Shown: positions 27,365 to 36,971, counted from the stretch's first letter. The stretch is 64,000 nucleotides of DNA from Streptomyces sp. Tue 6430 (GCA_021568835.1 JAKGSH010000002.1:1-64000); one strand, 5' to 3'. Numbers and translations are program-made. Notes: generated by a model not told the origin, from the letters alone.

Positions 27365-29067
27365 CTAGGACGGCTTCCAGAGGGTCAGTTCGGTGGTGTA
27401 GTCGGGGATGTTCTCGACCCTCGTCTCCACCTTGGTGATCTTCAGCATCGCCAGGTTGCCGTCCTTGGTGACCGTGCACAGGACGGTGCCCTCGGGCAGC
27501 AGCGCCAGCAGGTCCTTCTTGCCGGTGATCGTGGCCGGCAGGGCGTTGGTGTCGGCCGCCGCGGCGCACTGCTCCGCGGTCGTGCCCTCGCTGATGCCGG
27601 TCGTGGTGAGGAAGCTCAGCGTGGAGGAGCCGCCGAACTCGTTGTACGTCAGCTCGATGCCGTCAGGGTACGGACCGCCGCCCTCGGCATGGATCTTCGG
27701 CAGGTCGAGATCCACGTAGGTGTACGCCATGGGGCTGGGCGCGCGGAGGGTGAGCGGCTTGTTCTCGAAAAGCGGCGTGTAACCGCCGCCCGCCGGTGCG
27801 CTCGACGAGGCGGAGGCGGACGCCGGGGCGTCGGTGGGAAGGCCGTCCCCGGCCGGCGCGGACGCCGACGCGGAGGTGGCGGCGGCCGGTGACACCGGCC
27901 CGGACGGGGTGACCCGGGCGGTGTTTCCCGCCGCGGCCCCGTCCTTGTCGTCCGGCTCGTCGCCGCCGGTCAGTCCCCAGGCGGCGCCGGCCACCACGAC
28001 CGCGGCGAGCGCGGCGGCGCCCAGCACCAGCGGCGTACGCCTGCGCGCCGCGGGAGCGGCTTGCGCGGTGCCGCTCGGCGGGGCCGGCGGGGGACGTAGG
28101 TGGGGGAGTAGGCGGCGGACGCGGGCATCGGATCCGGCTCGGGCGTGGCCGCCGCCCGCGCCCGCCGGGCGATCTCGGCCGCCGTCGGCTCCGGCAGCCA
28201 GCCGGTGAAGTCGCGGGCGGGACGGCCGGACGCCTGCGCGCACAGCTCGGCGAGTTCGGCGGGCGTGGGCCGGGCCGCCGGATCGGGGGCGAGGCAGCGC
28301 TCCAGGAGCGGACGCAGGCCGTCGGGGTAGCCGGAGAGATCGGGCCGCCGCTGCTCGGTGGCGGCGATGCGGGTGGCCAGGGTGATGGCGCCGCCGTCGC
28401 CGTACGGATGGCGGCCCGTCGCCGCCACCGCCGCGATCAGGCCGAGGGAGAACACATCGGTGGCCGGGGTGAGTCCGGCCCCGCCGATCTGCTCGGGGGA
28501 CATGTACTGCGGGGTGCCGATGAGACCACCGCTGCGGGTGAGCTGGGTGGCGTCGGTCGCCCGCGCGATGCCGAAGTCGATCACCCAGGGGCCCTCCGCG
28601 CCCAGCAGGATGTTGCTGGGCTTGAGGTCCCGGTGGATCACCCCGGCCGCGTGCACGGCCCGCAGCGCCTCGGCGACGCAGCCGGCGAGCTGGAGGGCCG
28701 CGGGCAGCGGCAGCGGTCCGTACGCGGTCAGGGCCTCGTCCAGCGGCAGCCCGGGGACGTAGGCCGTGGCGAGCCAGGGCAGAGCGCCCGTGGTGTCGTG
28801 GTCGACGACCGGAACCACGTGGTAGCCCTGCACCCGGCGGGCCGCGGTGACCTCCTGCTGGAAGCGCCGGCGGAACTCCGGGTCCTGCGCGAACTCCCGG
28901 CGGATCACCTTCAGGGCCACGGGCTGGTTGCCCCGGGTGCGCGAGAGGTAGACGGCGCCCATGCCCCCTTCGCCGATCTTGGCGAGCAGTCGGTACCCCC
29001 CGACGTCTCGCGGGTCCTCGGGGCTCAGCGGCGTATGAATCGCATTCACGCTCAGAGCGTGCCCCAT
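27365..29067 (-). pseudogene. Membrane Ser/Thr protein kinase (PknB-like, one frame break)
   Basis: About 567 aa Hanks-type kinase. Glycine loop GEGGMGAVY is at residues 32-40, catalytic Lys53 in VALKVI, HRDLKPSN with D147, DFGIAR, and GTPQYMSPEQ in the activation segment. After the kinase domain and a Pro/Arg linker one base is lost near 28085. The next frame then gives a single transmembrane helix (PLVLGAAALAAVVVAGAAWGL), an Ala/Ser/Pro-rich spacer, and an extracellular domain with two cysteines ending TELTLWKPS. The outer domain is not PASTA and is unrecognised; it presumably senses an envelope signal. The ATG at 29065-29067 is used, although a GTG 6 codons later is possible. Confidence 0.87.
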
Positions 29068-29208
29068 CCGGCGATCACGTGTCCGGGAAACCGGGTAATC
29101 GCCTTACGCGCCGGGCGACTTGCGTCACGGTCCGGTGGAGCGGCCGGTCCGCGGGCGGGGCGGGCCGGAGGATCGCACCGCCGGGTCGGCCGGCCGTAGG
29201 CTCCCCGC

Positions 29209-29559
29209 ATGCAGCAATCCGAGATCATGCAGCGCGTCATCGGCATCCTCACCGAGGCCCTCGAGATGAAGCGGCAGGTCCGTGAGAACCCCGACGCCGA
29301 CGTCGTCCTCTCCGGGGCCGTCTCCGCGCTCCTCGCGGAGACGCTGCCGCGGATCAGCCTCCCGAGGGACGCCACCGCGCAGGAGACCATGGAGATCATC
29401 ACGGCGGCGCTCGGGCCCGCCATCCTGACGCTGGCCAACTGCTTCTCCTACGCCTTCGTGCACCTCGCCGAGGTGCACGACGAGAGCCGGCCCGCCGTCC
29501 CGACCGCCGACGTGCTGCGCTCCCTCTCGCTCCGGTTCGCGCAGCACGACGAGGCCTGA
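29209..29559 (+). CDS. Hypothetical protein, all-alpha
   Basis: 116 aa from ATG 29209. Predicted mostly helical: MQQSEIMQRVIGILTEALEM, a variable turn, SGAVSALLAETLPRISL, then ETMEIITAALGPAILTLANCFSYAFVHLAEVHD. No cysteine pairs, signal peptide or family motif recognised. It is divergent from the kinase gene and ends at a hairpin shared with the convergent adhP gene. Codon use is normal for the window, so it is probably real. Confidence 0.6.
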   Translation: MQQSEIMQRVIGILTEALEMKRQVRENPDADVVLSGAVSALLAETLPRISLPRDATAQETMEIITAALGPAILTLANCFSYAFVHLAEVHDESRPAVPTADVLRSLSLRFAQHDEA

Positions 29560-29579
29560 CGAAGCCTGACGCGGCCGCG

Positions 29580-29609
29580 CGCCCCGGCCGCGGATGCGGG
29601 GCCGGGGCG
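29580..29609. terminator. Bidirectional hairpin terminator
   Basis: 10-bp stem CGCCCCGGCC/GGCCGGGGCG with a 10-nt loop, between convergent genes ending at 29559 and 29621. Confidence 0.75.
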
Positions 29610-29620
29610 GCGCGCCGTCG

Positions 29621-30643
29621 TCACGCACCCGCGCCGAGGTCGAAGACGATGCGGGCCTTGACCTGGCCGCTCAGTACCTCGTCGATGGAGTCGTTGACGG
29701 AGGCGAGGGAGCGGGTCTCGTAGATGACCTTGGTGCGTCCGGCGGCGTGCAGCTGGAAGACCTCGGCGAGGTCCTGGCGGGTGCCGACGATGGAGCCGAT
29801 CACCGAGGTGCCGTTGAGGACGGTGTCGAAGATCGGCACCCGGACCGTGCCGTGGGCCGGCAGGGCCACCATGACCAGCTTGCCGCCGCGCCGCAGCCCG
29901 GCGTTGACGGCTTCGAAGGCCGCGTCGTTCACCGCGAGCGCGATGGCCGCGTGGGCGCCGCCGTGCCGCTTGAGCACCTCGCCGACGTTCTCCACCCGGG
30001 CGTCGATGACGATGTCGGCGCCGAGTTCCCGGGCGAGCTGGAGCTTGTCGTCGGTGACGTCGATCGCGGCGACGGTGGCACCGGCGATCTTGGCGTACTG
30101 CACGGCCAGGTGGCCGAGCCCGCCGACGCCGGAGACGGCGACGAGTTGGGCGGGCCTGACGTCGGCGACCTTGAGCGCCTTGTAGGTGGTCACGCCCGCG
30201 CAGGTCAGCGGCGCGGCCTCCAGGGCGGTGATGCCCTCGGGCACCGGCTGGGCGAAGTCGGCCCAGGCCAGCATCTTCTCCGCGTAGCCGCCGTCGCAGC
30301 CGTAGCCGGTGTTGACCTGCTGCTCGCACAGGGTCTCCCAGCCGGACAGACAGTGCTCGCACCGTCCGCAGGCCTTGCCCAGCCAGGGCACGGCGACCCG
30401 CTGTCCGACGGACAGGTGGGTGACGCCCTCGCCGAGCTTCTCGACCAGGCCGACGCCCTCGTGGCCGGGCACGAACGGCGGGTTGGGCTTGACCGGCCAG
30501 TCACCGTGCGCGGCGTGGATGTCGGTGTGGCACAGCCCGGACGCCTCCACCCGGACCCGGACCTGGCCCGGACCGGGCTCGGGGTCCGGACGGTCCTCGA
30601 TGACCAGGGGCTCACCGAACGCGCGAACGACCGCTGCCTTCAT
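29621..30643 (-). CDS. adhP: Zinc-dependent alcohol dehydrogenase (AdhP-like)
   Basis: 340 aa NAD-dependent medium-chain alcohol dehydrogenase. Catalytic zinc ligands are C38 (GLCHTDIH), H61-E62 (GHEGVG) and the later Cys in LTCAGVTTY. The structural zinc cysteines are in CGRCEHCLSGWETLC, and the nucleotide fold is VSGVGGLGHLAVQYA. It matches the ethanol-active bacterial AdhP group and would interconvert acetaldehyde and ethanol. AGAGGAG precedes the ATG. It follows the universal stress gene on the same strand (95-nt spacer containing four 9-bp repeats), so it is likely the second gene of a dormancy-controlled operon that disposes of NADH. Confidence 0.92.
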   Translation of the reverse strand: MKAAVVRAFGEPLVIEDRPDPEPGPGQVRVRVEASGLCHTDIHAAHGDWPVKPNPPFVPGHEGVGLVEKLGEGVTHLSVGQRVAVPWLGKACGRCEHCLSGWETLCEQQVNTGYGCDGGYAEKMLAWADFAQPVPEGITALEAAPLTCAGVTTYKALKVADVRPAQLVAVSGVGGLGHLAVQYAKIAGATVAAIDVTDDKLQLARELGADIVIDARVENVGEVLKRHGGAHAAIALAVNDAAFEAVNAGLRRGGKLVMVALPAHGTVRVPIFDTVLNGTSVIGSIVGTRQDLAEVFQLHAAGRTKVIYETRSLASVNDSIDEVLSGQVKARIVFDLGAGA

Positions 30644-30657
30644 GGCTTCTTCTCCTC

Positions 30658-30693
30658 TGTACGTGCTGTACGTGCTGTGCGTGCTGTCTGTGC
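30658..30693 (-). repeat. Four 9-bp tandem repeats in the adhP leader
   Basis: TGTACGTGC, TGTACGTGC, TGTGCGTGC, TGTCTGTGC (plus strand), between the stress-protein stop and the adhP ribosome-binding site. Confidence 0.85.
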
Positions 30694-30737
30694 CGCTGTC
30701 CGGGCGGACGGGCCGGTGCGTCGTGGGCCGTGCCGCG

Positions 30738-31610
30738 TCAGGGGTGTGCGACGACGGCGACGGGGGCGGTGGCGTGGTGCAGGACGGCGTGCGCGACCGG
30801 GCCGATGTGCGCGCCCAGCGGGCTGCGGCGGATCCGGCGGCCCACGACGACGAGGGAGGCCTCGTGGGCGGCGTCCAGTACGCGGTCGGCCGCGCTGCCC
30901 AGGCGGGAGATCTCGACGACCTCGATGTCAGGGTACTTCGTGCGCCAGGGGCGCAGCACCTCGGCCAGGGCGGCGGCCTCCTGCCGGCCGAGCTCGGCAC
31001 CGACCTCGGGCGCGGCGGGCAGGCTGTAGACGTAGTACGGCGCCAGCGTCCACGCGTGCACCACGTGCAGGGCGGTGCCGCGCCGGCCGGCCTCCTCGAA
31101 GGCGAATTCCAGGACGGCGTCGTCGGGCTTGGCCACGTCCAGGCCGAGCACGACCGGGCGGTACGGGGCCTTTGCGTCGGCGGCCCGCTCCCCGGCCCGG
31201 ACCAGCACCACCGGGACATCGGCGTGCGCGACGGCCGCCAGGCCCACCGAGCCGACCAGGAACCCGCCGAACCCGCTGAGGGCGCGGGAGCCCAGGACGA
31301 GCAGTTCGGCATCCCGCGCGGCGTCCGCCAGCACGTCGGCGGGCGTGCCGGTCAGCTGCCGCTGCGTGATCTCGACGCCGGGGTGCCGCAGCCGCAGGCC
31401 CTCGGCCGTCTCCCGCGGGATGCGTTCGCTCCAGTGCGCCTGCGTCTCGGTGCCGAGCAGCGGCGCCTGGGCCATCGGCTCCGGCACCGGCTGCCACACG
31501 TGGACCAGCGTCAGCGACAGGCCGCGCAACTGCGCCTCGCGGGCCGCCCATTCCGCGGCGGCGCTGCTCTCGGTCGATCCGTCGATACCCGCGACAACAG
31601 TGCGGACCAT
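30738..31610 (-). CDS. Universal stress protein, tandem UspA domains (1)
   Basis: 290 aa with two UspA domains (about 1-142 and 150-290). Each has a beta-alpha nucleotide-binding fold: VVAGIDGSTESSAAAEWAAREA with LLVLGSRALSGFGGFLVGSVG, and PVVLGLDVAKPDDAVLEFAFEEA with LVVVGRRIRRSPLGAHIG. This is the arrangement of the DosR-regulated Usps of mycobacteria, which bind ATP and slow growth in hypoxia. CAGGAGG precedes the ATG. It is the first gene of a unit with adhP and is divergent from GAPDH; a 14-bp dormancy-type box lies 95 nt upstream. Confidence 0.93.
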   Translation of the reverse strand: MVRTVVAGIDGSTESSAAAEWAAREAQLRGLSLTLVHVWQPVPEPMAQAPLLGTETQAHWSERIPRETAEGLRLRHPGVEITQRQLTGTPADVLADAARDAELLVLGSRALSGFGGFLVGSVGLAAVAHADVPVVLVRAGERAADAKAPYRPVVLGLDVAKPDDAVLEFAFEEAGRRGTALHVVHAWTLAPYYVYSLPAAPEVGAELGRQEAAALAEVLRPWRTKYPDIEVVEISRLGSAADRVLDAAHEASLVVVGRRIRRSPLGAHIGPVAHAVLHHATAPVAVVAHP

Positions 31611-31704
31611 GATGTTCTGCCTCCTGAACTGGACTTCTGCGTCCATCATGCGGGAGCGGCGGCCACCTGGCGCAGGGGCCGCAGGTCCCCGGCGCGTGCC
31701 GACC

Positions 31705-31718
31705 GGCCCTATCGTCCC
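31705..31718. promoter_or_regulatory. Dormancy-type 14-bp box (weak)
   Basis: GGCCCTATCGTCCC, 95 nt upstream of the stress-protein start. Degenerate match to GGGCCGANCGGCCC. The stronger box at 31779 may serve both divergent units. Confidence 0.45.
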
Positions 31719-31778
31719 GGTCGTCCCGGCTCCGGACGCCGTGGCCGGCCGGCCGCTCCGGCCACACCGCCCGGACCG

Positions 31779-31792
31779 GGGCCGAACGGCCC
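31779..31792. promoter_or_regulatory. Dormancy-type 14-bp box
   Basis: GGGCCGAACGGCCC, a full palindromic match, 107 nt upstream of GAPDH in the divergent region with the stress-protein gene. Confidence 0.7.
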
Positions 31793-31898
31793 GCTGCCGG
31801 TCCCCTCCGGCCCAAGCCCCGCCCGGCCGCCGACGGGAGGCTGGTACGGCGTCCGGGGAACACCGGACGGGGACGATCCATCGGGGAGGACGACGGAC

Positions 31899-32927
31899 AT
31901 GACCGTACGCGTGGGCATCAACGGTTTCGGCCGCATCGGACGCAACTACCTGCGGTGCGTGCTGGAACGCGCCGCGGCGGACGGCGCGGCACCCGTGGAG
32001 GTGGTGGCCGTCAACGACGTCACGTCGCCGGCGGCGCTGGCCCATCTGCTGACCTACGACTCGACGTACGGCCGTCTCGGGCGGCCCGTCGACCACGACG
32101 ACACCTCGCTGACCGTCGACGGCCACCGCGTGGCCGTGAGCGCCGAGCGCGACCCGGCCGCCCTCGCCTGGGGCGACCTCGGCGTCGACGTCGTCATCGA
32201 GTCGACCGGCCGCTTCCGCACCCGCGAGCAGGCGGGCCGGCACCTGTCGGCCGGCGCGCGCAAGGTGCTGCTGTCCGTGCCGGGCAAGGACGTCGACGCC
32301 ACCGTCGTCATGGGCGTCAACGAGGGCACGTACGACGCGCGACGGCACCACGTGGTCTCCAACGCCTCGTGCACCACCAACTGCGTGGCCCCGATGGTGA
32401 AGGTGCTCGACGAGCACTTCGGCGTCGTCAAGGGGCTGATGACCACCATCCACGGCTACACCAACGACCAGGTGGTCCTCGACGGCCCGCACAAGGACCT
32501 GCGCCGCGGCCGCAGCGCCGCCGTGAACATCATCCCCACCAGCACCGGGGCCGCCCGCGCCGTCGGCCTGGTCCTGCCCGAGCTGGCCGGCACCCTCGAC
32601 GGCAGCGCCGTGCGCGTCCCGGTCGAGGACGGCTCCCTCACCGACCTGACCATGGTCCTCGAACGCCCCGTGACCGCGGACGAGGTCAACGCCGCCTACC
32701 GGGAGGCCGCCGCCGGACCGCTCAAGGGCGTCCTGCGGGTCTCCGACGCCCCGATCGTCTCCCGGGACGTCGTCGGAGACCCGGCCTCCTGCGTCCTGGA
32801 CGCCCCGTTGACGCAGGCGCACGGCGACCTGGTGAAGGTCTTCGGCTGGTACGACAACGAGTGGGGCTACACCAACCGGTTGCTCGACCTCACCGAGTAC
32901 GTCGCCGCCCGTCTGGTCCGCGACTGA
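31899..32927 (+). CDS. gap: Type I glyceraldehyde-3-phosphate dehydrogenase
   Basis: 342 aa tetrameric-type GAPDH of glycolysis. NAD fold INGFGRIGRNYLR; catalytic Cys158 in SNASCTTNC; histidine of the active site in TTIHGYTNDQ; phosphate-site STGAARAVGLVLPEL; late signature WYDNEWGYTNRLLDL. GGGAGGA precedes the ATG. It stands apart from the usual gap-pgk-tpi cluster and lies in the dormancy island behind a 14-bp box, so it is probably a second, hypoxia-induced isozyme keeping glycolytic flux going. The histidine kinase gene follows 130 nt downstream on the same strand. Confidence 0.95.
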   Translation: MTVRVGINGFGRIGRNYLRCVLERAAADGAAPVEVVAVNDVTSPAALAHLLTYDSTYGRLGRPVDHDDTSLTVDGHRVAVSAERDPAALAWGDLGVDVVIESTGRFRTREQAGRHLSAGARKVLLSVPGKDVDATVVMGVNEGTYDARRHHVVSNASCTTNCVAPMVKVLDEHFGVVKGLMTTIHGYTNDQVVLDGPHKDLRRGRSAAVNIIPTSTGAARAVGLVLPELAGTLDGSAVRVPVEDGSLTDLTMVLERPVTADEVNAAYREAAAGPLKGVLRVSDAPIVSRDVVGDPASCVLDAPLTQAHGDLVKVFGWYDNEWGYTNRLLDLTEYVAARLVRD

Positions 32928-33056
32928 CGATCACCCCCCGGGCCTCCCACCACGACGAAACGATCCCGTATCCTCCTGGGGCGCCGACCGCTACCGTTGC
33001 GGGCGCAGTGAAACGGTGCCACGGCCGGTCACCGGCGGAGAGCGGGAGGAGAACGG

Positions 33057-34795
33057 GTGGGAAGCCCCGAGGGGGAGCAGGCGCGGATGCGGCTGCCCCA
33101 GTTGCGCCTGGACGAGCTCCTGGAAGAGCTGCAGGCCCGCCTGGACGCGGCCCGCGGCACCCGGGACCGTGTCCACAGCCTGCTGGAGGCAGTGCTCTCG
33201 GTGGGCCGGGAACTGGACCTCGAGCAGGCCCTGCACAGCATCGTCGAGGCCGCCGCGGCCCTCGTCGACGCCGAGTACGCCGCACTGGGCGTGATCGGCC
33301 CGGACGGGCGCCGGCTGTCGGCGTTCCACACGGTCGGGGTCGGCGAGGAACAGATCGCGCGCATCGGTTCGTACCCGGAGGGCCACGGCATCCTCGGAGA
33401 GCTGATCCGCCACCCCGAGCCCCTGCGGCTGGCGAAACTCTCCGAACATTCCGCCTCGTACGGCTTTCCGGCGAACCACCCGCCGATGAACTCCTTCCTC
33501 GGCGTTCCCATCCGGGTGCGCGAACAGGTCTTCGGCAACCTGTACCTGACCGAGAAGCGCGGCGGGCTGCAGTTCGACGAGGAGGACGAGGCCGTGCTGT
33601 CGACGCTCGCCGTCGCGGCGGGCGTCGCCATCGACAACGCCCGGCTGTACGAGGAGTCCCGGCTGCGCGAGCGCTGGCTCCAGGCCAACGCCGAGATCAC
33701 CCACCGGCTGATGTCCGGCGGCGAGCAGGGCGACGTCCTCGCCCTCATCGCCGAACAGGCGCGGGAGATCACCGGTGCGGCACTCGCCGTGCTGGCGATC
33801 CCGATGCGGGGCACCGACTCCCTCACCGTGGAACTGGCCATCGGCCTGGAAGCGGAAGCGCACCGGGGCCTCGTCCTGCCCTACGAGGGCAGCCTCATCG
33901 GCCAGGCCTTCGCCCAGGACGCGCCGGTGACCACTGCGGACATCGCCCGTGACGACCGGACTTCGGCGGGCCCCCCGCGGTTCGCGGGACTGGGTCCGGC
34001 CGTGGCCGTCCCCATCGGCTCCGGCGAGAGCGCCCGCGGTGTGGTGCTGCTGGTCCGGGAGGTGGGCGGCAACGAGTTCACCGAGAAGGAGATGGCGCCG
34101 CTGCGGGTGTTCGCCGCCCAGGCCGCCGTCGCCATGGAGCTGGCCGAACGCCGTCAGGACGCCGAGCAGATCGTGCTGCTCGAGGACCGCGACCGGATCG
34201 CCCGGGACCTCCACGACCTGGCCATCCAGCGGCTGTTCGCCACCGGTATGACGCTGCAGAGCGCGGGCCGCTTCATCGAGCACTCGGGTGCCTCCGAGCG
34301 GGTCCTGAGGGCGGTGGACGACCTCGACGAGACCATCAAGATCATCCGTTCGACGATCTTCGGTCTGCGCACCCGCGACGACGAGGTGGCGCCCGGCCTG
34401 CGGGCCCGCGCGGTCCGCGCGGTCGGAGAGGCCGCGCCCGTCCTCGGTTTCGCGCCCAGCGTCCGCATGGAGGGACTGCTCGACACCCACGTGCCGAAGG
34501 ACACCGCCGACCACATCGTGGCCGTCCTGTCCGAGTCCCTGACCAACATCGCCCGGCACGCCGGCGCCGACCGCGCCGAGGTCGTGCTGGAGACCGACGG
34601 CAAGGAGGTCCGCCTCACGGTCGCCGACAACGGGGTGGGCATCCCGGCGGAAGGCCGCCGCAGCGGGCTCGTCAACATGGCGGAACGGGCCAGGAAGCTC
34701 GGCGGGACATGGAGCACGCCGACCGGGAGGGCGGCGGCACCGAGCTCGTGTGGCACGCCCCGGTGCGGGACACGGAGAAGCCGGCGGCCGGCTGA
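33057..34795 (+). pseudogene. DevS/DosT-like GAF-GAF sensor histidine kinase (late frame break)
   Basis: About 579 aa cytoplasmic sensor kinase. It has an N-terminal coiled segment, GAF-A (about 50-190), GAF-B (about 215-365), a HisKA_3 domain with H386 in RDLHDLAIQRLFATGM, and a HATPase (SESLTNIARHAG, VADNGVGIP, GLVNMAERA). Residue H141 in ANHPPMNSFLGVP aligns with the haem ligand of mycobacterial DevS/DosT, so oxygen or redox sensing through haem is likely. One base is lost at about 34708. The corrected end is MEHADREGGGTELVWHAP...EKPAAG with the stop at 34793-34795. GTG start with GGGAGGAG upstream. No response regulator gene is adjacent or anywhere in the window. Confidence 0.92.
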
Positions 34796-34877
34796 CCACG
34801 ACCCGGCGGCGGACCCGCGCACGGCTCCGCCGCCCCCTCCTCACCGTCCTGTCGGCCCGTCCTCACCGCCACTCGGT

Positions 34878-34943
34878 CCCTCCGCGCCGTCCCGGCGGTC
34901 CGCCCGCGCCGTCCCGGCGGTCCGCCCGCGCCGTCCCGGCGGA
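34878..34943 (+). repeat. Three 22-bp tandem repeats
   Basis: Unit CCGCCCGCGCCGTCCCGGCGGT, exact period 22, with the first copy differing slightly. The array ends one base before the stop codon of the convergent nitroreductase gene. Confidence 0.9.
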
Positions 34944-35933
34944 TCACAGCGGTCCGCGCGCGCCGTCCACGGCCTCCCACGCCGTGCGGCGCGGTGAGGC
35001 CGGTCCGTCGGGGCCGTATCCGAGCCTGATCACCATCTGCGCGTGGCCGCGCCGTTCGTCGCCGACCGACCCCAACTGCGCGCGCAGGTCCGGCCATTCG
35101 AGAGCCTGGTGCAGCAACGAGGCCCGGGTGCCGTGGGCGGTGGCCAGCAGCAGGACGTGCTCCAGGGCCTGACCGGCGCGCAGCCAGTCCGCCCGCCGGT
35201 CGTGCGCAGTGGACAGCAGGGCGATCTGCGGACGCGTCTCGTACGGGCGGGCCGCGAGGACGGCCGGGTGCCGGTGGGCGCCGAAGTCCCGCATCGGCAC
35301 CTGGTCCAGGAAGTCCTGGAGGCCCAGGACCCCCGTCCGCATGCCCACCGTCGAGGGGTCCGCGGCCCGCACCCAGTGCCGGCTCTCGGCCGCCCGGTCG
35401 GGGTCCGCCGTGTTGCGGCGTTCCGCCTCCCGCGTCAGCCGCAGCACGTGGCCGGTCTCCTGCGGTCCGGGGAAGCGCAGGAAGGCCCCCTCGGTCCGGG
35501 CCGCTTCGGTGAGCTCGGCCAAGAGGTGCTGCGGCAGGGGCCGGTCGGAGAACGGGAACCGGCTGCTGTGCCGGCGCCACACGGCGTCGTGCAGGTCGGG
35601 CGCCGAGGTGGCGCGGGCCGGCCGGGCGAGGCGGACGGTGGCGAGGAGATCCGGCTCGCCGGGACGGGGCAGCAGCCGCGTGACGGGTTCGTGGCCGTGG
35701 TGGGCGGCCGCCATGCGCAGGTTGAGGACGGCGCAGCCGACCGAGAGGTGCAGGGCGCGGCCCGTGGGGTCGAGGTGGCGCAGGCCCCGTTCCGTGGCGG
35801 CCCGGATCTCCACCGTCCGGGTCTCCGGGACGTACCGGAAGTGCCAGGGCTGGGTGTTGTGGACGGAGGGCGCCGCCGCGGCGGCGGCGAACAGCCTCTC
35901 CAGGACGGGAACGTCGAGAGTCGTCGTGCTCAT
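34944..35933 (-). CDS. Acg-family FMN-binding nitroreductase-like protein (1)
   Basis: 329 aa with two imperfect nitroreductase-fold halves, as in the DosR-regulated Acg (Rv2032) of M. tuberculosis. The first half contains AAAAAPSVHNTQPWHFRYV and the second RAGQALEHVLLLATAHGTRASLLHQALEWPDLRAQL, with the late HAQMVIRLGYG. Acg-type proteins bind FMN but lack ordinary nitroreductase activity and are thought to sequester flavin in dormancy. ATG at 35931-35933 with GGAAGGAG. It is monocistronic and divergent from the DoxX/Usp unit, with a full 14-bp box 88 nt upstream. Confidence 0.88.
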   Translation of the reverse strand: MSTTTLDVPVLERLFAAAAAAPSVHNTQPWHFRYVPETRTVEIRAATERGLRHLDPTGRALHLSVGCAVLNLRMAAAHHGHEPVTRLLPRPGEPDLLATVRLARPARATSAPDLHDAVWRRHSSRFPFSDRPLPQHLLAELTEAARTEGAFLRFPGPQETGHVLRLTREAERRNTADPDRAAESRHWVRAADPSTVGMRTGVLGLQDFLDQVPMRDFGAHRHPAVLAARPYETRPQIALLSTAHDRRADWLRAGQALEHVLLLATAHGTRASLLHQALEWPDLRAQLGSVGDERRGHAQMVIRLGYGPDGPASPRRTAWEAVDGARGPL

Positions 35934-36020
35934 CGGTACTCCTTCCCGACCCGCACGTGCCGTGGGCGGTGCCGGTCGTCGTCCTGGCTCAGCGTGGTGC
36001 CCGGGGAGCGCGAGGGCCAG

Positions 36021-36034
36021 GGGCCGAGTGGCCC
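36021..36034. promoter_or_regulatory. Dormancy-type 14-bp box
   Basis: GGGCCGAGTGGCCC, 88 nt upstream of the nitroreductase start. Confidence 0.7.
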
Positions 36035-36159
36035 TGCCCGGCTCCGGACGGCCCTGTCCGCGCGGGCCGGCCGCGGCGGACCGGGCCGCGCCCGCCCCCT
36101 CTGTCGCACGACCGCCGCACGCCTGCCGTACGGCCGCCGCCGAACAGGCCCTTGACCGG

Positions 36160-36173
36160 GGGACCTTCAGCCC
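36160..36173. promoter_or_regulatory. Dormancy-type 14-bp box
   Basis: GGGACCTTCAGCCC, 100 nt upstream of the DoxX-like start. The GGGACC half is close to the mycobacterial DevR half-site GGGACT. Confidence 0.65.
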
Positions 36174-36272
36174 TTCGGCCGCGGCCCTTCGGCACTCGGT
36201 GGGGGACGGCCCGGCACAGCAGAGTGAGCGGTGTCCGGAACCGACCGGACCTTCCGCGAAGGGATCACCGCC

Positions 36273-36901
36273 ATGGCCGTGCACGAGCACGCTCACCGCC
36301 ACACGGGTCTTCACCTGCCGTCGTTCCGCAGGGGCCGGGCGGGCACGGTGCCCGGGCCGCCGAGTCGGCACTCGAGCGCACGGACACCGTGCGTGCCCAC
36401 CTCCTCGGCAGCCTGCGGATCCTGATGGGGTTCGTCTTCCTGTGGGCCTTCCTCGACAAGACCTTCGGCCTCGGCTACGCCACCGGATCCGGCAAGGGCT
36501 GGATCGACGGGGGCTCGCCGACGAAGGGGTTCCTCAGCGGTGTCGCGGCCGGCCCGCTGGAGTCGACGTTCCACTCCTGGGCCGGGGCCGCCTGGGCGGA
36601 CTGGCTGTTCATGCTCGGCCTCCTCGGCGTGGGCACGGCCCTGGTCGCGGGGATCGGCCTGCGGCTCGCCGCGCTGGCGGGGACCGCGATGATGGCGCTG
36701 ATGTGGGTGGCGGAGTGGCCGCCGGCCCAGCACCTCTCGGACGGCGCGCCGAGCATGTCGACGAACCCCTTCGCCGACTACCACGTCGTCTACGCCCTCG
36801 TCCTGATCGCCCTGGCCGCCGCCTCCGCCGGGAACACCCTGGGCGCCGGCCGCCGCTGGGCCGCCCTCCCGTTCGTCCGCGACAACGACTGGCTGCGCTG
36901 A
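36273..36901 (+). pseudogene. DoxX-like membrane protein (one frame break)
   Basis: About 209 aa. ATG at 36273 (MAVHEHAHRHTGLHLPSFRRG). A base is lost near 36350, then ALERTDTVRAHLLGSLRILMGFVFLWAFLDKTFGLGYAT. Four transmembrane helices are apparent (LMGFVFLWAF, WLFMLGLLGVGTALVAG, LAALAGTAMMALMWVA, VVYALVLIALAAASAG). The family (DoxX/DoxD) includes quinone-linked thiosulfate oxidoreductase subunits and redox-stress membrane proteins. Here it precedes a universal stress gene and lies behind a 14-bp box, so a role in redox balance at low oxygen is plausible. Confidence 0.82.
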
Positions 36902-36911
36902 GCGCGCCGCA

Positions 36912-36940
36912 CGCGGCGGGCCCCGGACGGGCCCGCCGCG
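36912..36940 (+). terminator. Hairpin terminator
   Basis: 12-bp perfect stem CGCGGCGGGCCC / GGGCCCGCCGCG with the loop CGGAC, 10 nt after the DoxX-like stop. It separates that gene from the next stress gene. Confidence 0.85.
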
Positions 36941-36971
36941 GCAGTGACACCCCCACCCCGCCCCACCCCCG

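Larger units (their letters stand above)
35934..36272. promoter_or_regulatory. Divergent control region, nitroreductase / DoxX
   Basis: 339 bp without a gene. It holds boxes at 36021-36034 and 36160-36173, each near one of the two divergent starts, plus partial copies (GACGGCCCTGTCC, CCCTTCGGCCGCGGCCC). Confidence 0.65.
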
